From: Neokomagataea anthophila
Lineage (GTDB): Bacteria; Pseudomonadota; Alphaproteobacteria; Acetobacterales; Acetobacteraceae
Assembly: GCF_018122595.1 (NCBI RefSeq)
Contig: NZ_JAGRQH010000008.1
Location: 1 to 64,000, forward strand
Length of the DNA: 64,000 nucleotides
Reading direction: 5' to 3'
Shown here: one piece after another, positions 62,597-64,000 of the stretch
How positions within the stretch are numbered: the stretch's first letter is position 1
Layout: each line of letters opens with the position of its first letter
Notes under the pieces: model-generated
What the model was told of the DNA's origin: nothing
Databases searched by the model: none
Seen by the model: the letters and a program-made list of their open reading frames with translations, nothing else
Translations under genes and position numbers: made by a program

Positions 62597-63691
62597 TTAT
62601 AGGGATTTGTAGGATGTTCCACATTTATATCCAAGACGATTAAAAACAATAATATCAAGTTTAATCGGTGTGTTTTGTTTTCTTTCATCATCCAGAACAC
62701 TACGCGCTGTCTCATAAGCGCTCTTAGCAATACTATCGCCTAAGGAAAACTGTTCCTCTCCAGCAAGGAGCATGGCTTGGGCGACGCTTTCCGCAGTGCT
62801 AATGGCTTGGGTTAGGGTGTTTGAAGCGCCGTGTTGTTTTGCGAGTTCTGCGAGTGCGGGCATGTCGGTTAGGCCACGCTTGGAGTGTAAATCGAGGCGT
62901 CCTTGGCCCAGTTTAGCCATTTTTGCCACGCCACCTGCGATGGTGAGGCGTGGGACGGGGTGTGTGCGGAGATATTTCAGTACGCCCCCTGCGAAGTCCC
63001 CCATATCAATCAAGGCAGTATCGGGCAGGTTATAATGGGCTTGCACGGCTTTTTCAGAGGTATGTCCGGTGCTGGCAGCGATGTGCGGCAGCTCCAGCGC
63101 GCGGGCGACGTCGATCCCGCGGCGGATGGAGTCAATCCATGCTGCGCATGAGAAGGGAATAACCACGCCGGTTGTGCCTAAAATAGACAAGCCGCCGATA
63201 ATGCCAAGGCGGGCGTTGAGTGTCTTTTTCGCGAGTTCCTCACCATTTTCGACGGAAATGGTTATTTCAGCATCGACGCTGTGTGAGATTTCGTGCAGCG
63301 CGGTGTGGATCATTTGGCGTGGGACGGGGTTAATCGCCGGTTCCCCAATAGGGAGTGGCAGGCCGGGGCGCGTGATGGTCCCGACGCCCGATCCAGCTTT
63401 AAAAACAAGGCCAGAGCCGGGGGGGAGGCGTTTGACATGGGCTTGAATAAGCGCGCCATGTGTAACGTCAGGGTCATCTCCGGCATCTTTGATGACGCTG
63501 GCGGTGGCGATATGTGTGTTGAGGGTGTGTTGTGCCAAGCTAAAGGCGGTTTGGCGGCCATTGGGTAGGGTAATGGTGACGGGGTCAGGAAAGTGACCGT
63601 GGCACAACGCTGCCCATGCGGCTTTTGCAGCGGCAGTGGCGCAACTGCCAGTGGTCCAGCCTTTACGCAGTTGTGGAGACGGTGTGATCAT
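62597..63691 (-). CDS. cbiD: Cobalt-precorrin-5B (C1)-methyltransferase
   Basis: The 364-residue protein has LRKGWTTGSCATAAAKAA, SGVGTITRPGLPLPIGEPAINPVPR and IDMGDFAGGVLKYLR, the conserved parts of CbiD. It would add the C1 methyl and release acetaldehyde or acetate. CbiD is the anaerobic pathway counterpart of CobF, yet the rest of this locus is the aerobic set, so it probably replaces CobF. The start is 53 bases from divergent cobB. Confidence 0.93.
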   Translation of the reverse strand: MITPSPQLRKGWTTGSCATAAAKAAWAALCHGHFPDPVTITLPNGRQTAFSLAQHTLNTHIATASVIKDAGDDPDVTHGALIQAHVKRLPPGSGLVFKAGSGVGTITRPGLPLPIGEPAINPVPRQMIHTALHEISHSVDAEITISVENGEELAKKTLNARLGIIGGLSILGTTGVVIPFSCAAWIDSIRRGIDVARALELPHIAASTGHTSEKAVQAHYNLPDTALIDMGDFAGGVLKYLRTHPVPRLTIAGGVAKMAKLGQGRLDLHSKRGLTDMPALAELAKQHGASNTLTQAISTAESVAQAMLLAGEEQFSLGDSIAKSAYETARSVLDDERKQNTPIKLDIIVFNRLGYKCGTSYKSL

Positions 63692-63744
63692 GCGTTATAC
63701 CCTAGCGGGATTAGGACGAAAAGCGAGAGGGACATTGGTGTAAA

Positions 63745-64000
63745 ATGCCGATGATAACGCCAATGCAGACAGAGCGCACAGCATCAGGGGCAACGCCGAG
63801 AGCGGTTATGATTGCGGCACCGCGTTCAGGCAGTGGTAAAACGACGGTGACGTTAGGGCTTTTGGCAGCATTGCGGGCGCGTGGCGTGCGGGTGCGTGCG
63901 GCGAAGACAGGGCCGGATTATATTGATCCGGCTTTTCATGAGGTGGTGACGGGGTCTGTTAGTCTCAATTTGGACAGTTGGGCGATGTCTGATGCGGTGT
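63745..64000 (+). CDS. cobB: Cobyrinic acid a,c-diamide synthase, N-terminal part (partial)
   Basis: The frame from the ATG at 63745 runs off the window after 85 codons. The P-loop APRSGSGKT (residues 25-33) and RAAKTGPDYIDPAFHEVVTG are typical of the CobB/CbiA amidotransferases. GAGGGA precedes the start, though somewhat distantly. It amidates hydrogenobyrinate before cobalt insertion. It is divergent from cbiD. Confidence 0.9.
   Translation, partial: MPMITPMQTERTASGATPRAVMIAAPRSGSGKTTVTLGLLAALRARGVRVRAAKTGPDYIDPAFHEVVTGSVSLNLDSWAMSDAV

Noticed and set aside
1-64000. CRISPR arrays, rRNA or tRNA genes
   Set aside because: No regular repeat-spacer pattern, rRNA motifs or cloverleaf with a T-loop was found by reading.

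Overview
The window is a dense, almost fully coding stretch of an alphaproteobacterial chromosome. The best guess is an acetic acid bacterium (Acetobacteraceae). The clues are a short-form 6-phosphogluconate dehydrogenase, gluconokinase and mannitol 2-dehydrogenase run, a PutA without its own DNA-binding domain, frequent GTG/TTG starts, and an oxygen-dependent (CobG/CobN) cobalamin pathway. The genus cannot be fixed from the sequence alone. I see no tRNA, rRNA, CRISPR array, insertion sequence, integrase or transposase.

Region 1 (1-18.5 kb) is mostly housekeeping: the tail of gnd, gntK and mtlK (mannitol/gluconate entry into the pentose phosphate pathway); a universal stress protein; pdxH; a fabI-aroC pair; an OsmC-type peroxidase; nrdA and nrdB behind a pair of NrdR-like boxes; a TrmN6-like methyltransferase; a polyprenyl diphosphate synthase; an M61 peptidase; a histidine phosphatase with prs; a GT61 glycosyltransferase; and a PiT phosphate transporter. 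Region 2 (18.5-29 kb) has a Tat-exported phospholipase C, putA with a divergent Lrp-type regulator, a GH20 hexosaminidase with a lipoprotein serine hydrolase, and a CPBP membrane protease. Region 3 (29-37 kb) is a divergent sulfate-ester or sulfonate scavenging locus: ssuB-ssuC-TauD/AtsK dioxygenase-TonB receptor on the minus strand, and a binding protein plus arylsulfatase on the plus strand. Region 4 (37-42 kb) holds a class I aldolase, a DUF421 membrane protein, a porin and amtB.

Region 5 (42-64 kb) is a large cobalamin locus: cobC, bluB, cobV, cobT and cobU for the nucleotide loop. A cobalamin riboswitch then precedes DUF1636-cobW-cobN-cobG-cobH-cobI-cobJ, followed by cobK, cobL-cobE-cobM, cbiD and the start of cobB. 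CbiD appears where an aerobic pathway would normally use CobF, so the pathway is a hybrid.

The most interesting element is a foreign-looking, AT-richer block at about 54.4-59.0 kb, set between cobJ and cobK. It encodes a dynamin-like large GTPase, a second P-loop GTPase-like protein, a protein with a C-terminal membrane anchor, and a 38-residue ORF. The last three are joined by 4-base start/stop overlaps, and the block ends in a strong hairpin. It looks like a self-contained two-GTPase membrane system, possibly for phage defence or envelope stress, and I cannot match it to a named system. A second unexplained small gene (62193-62570) sits between cobM and cbiD.
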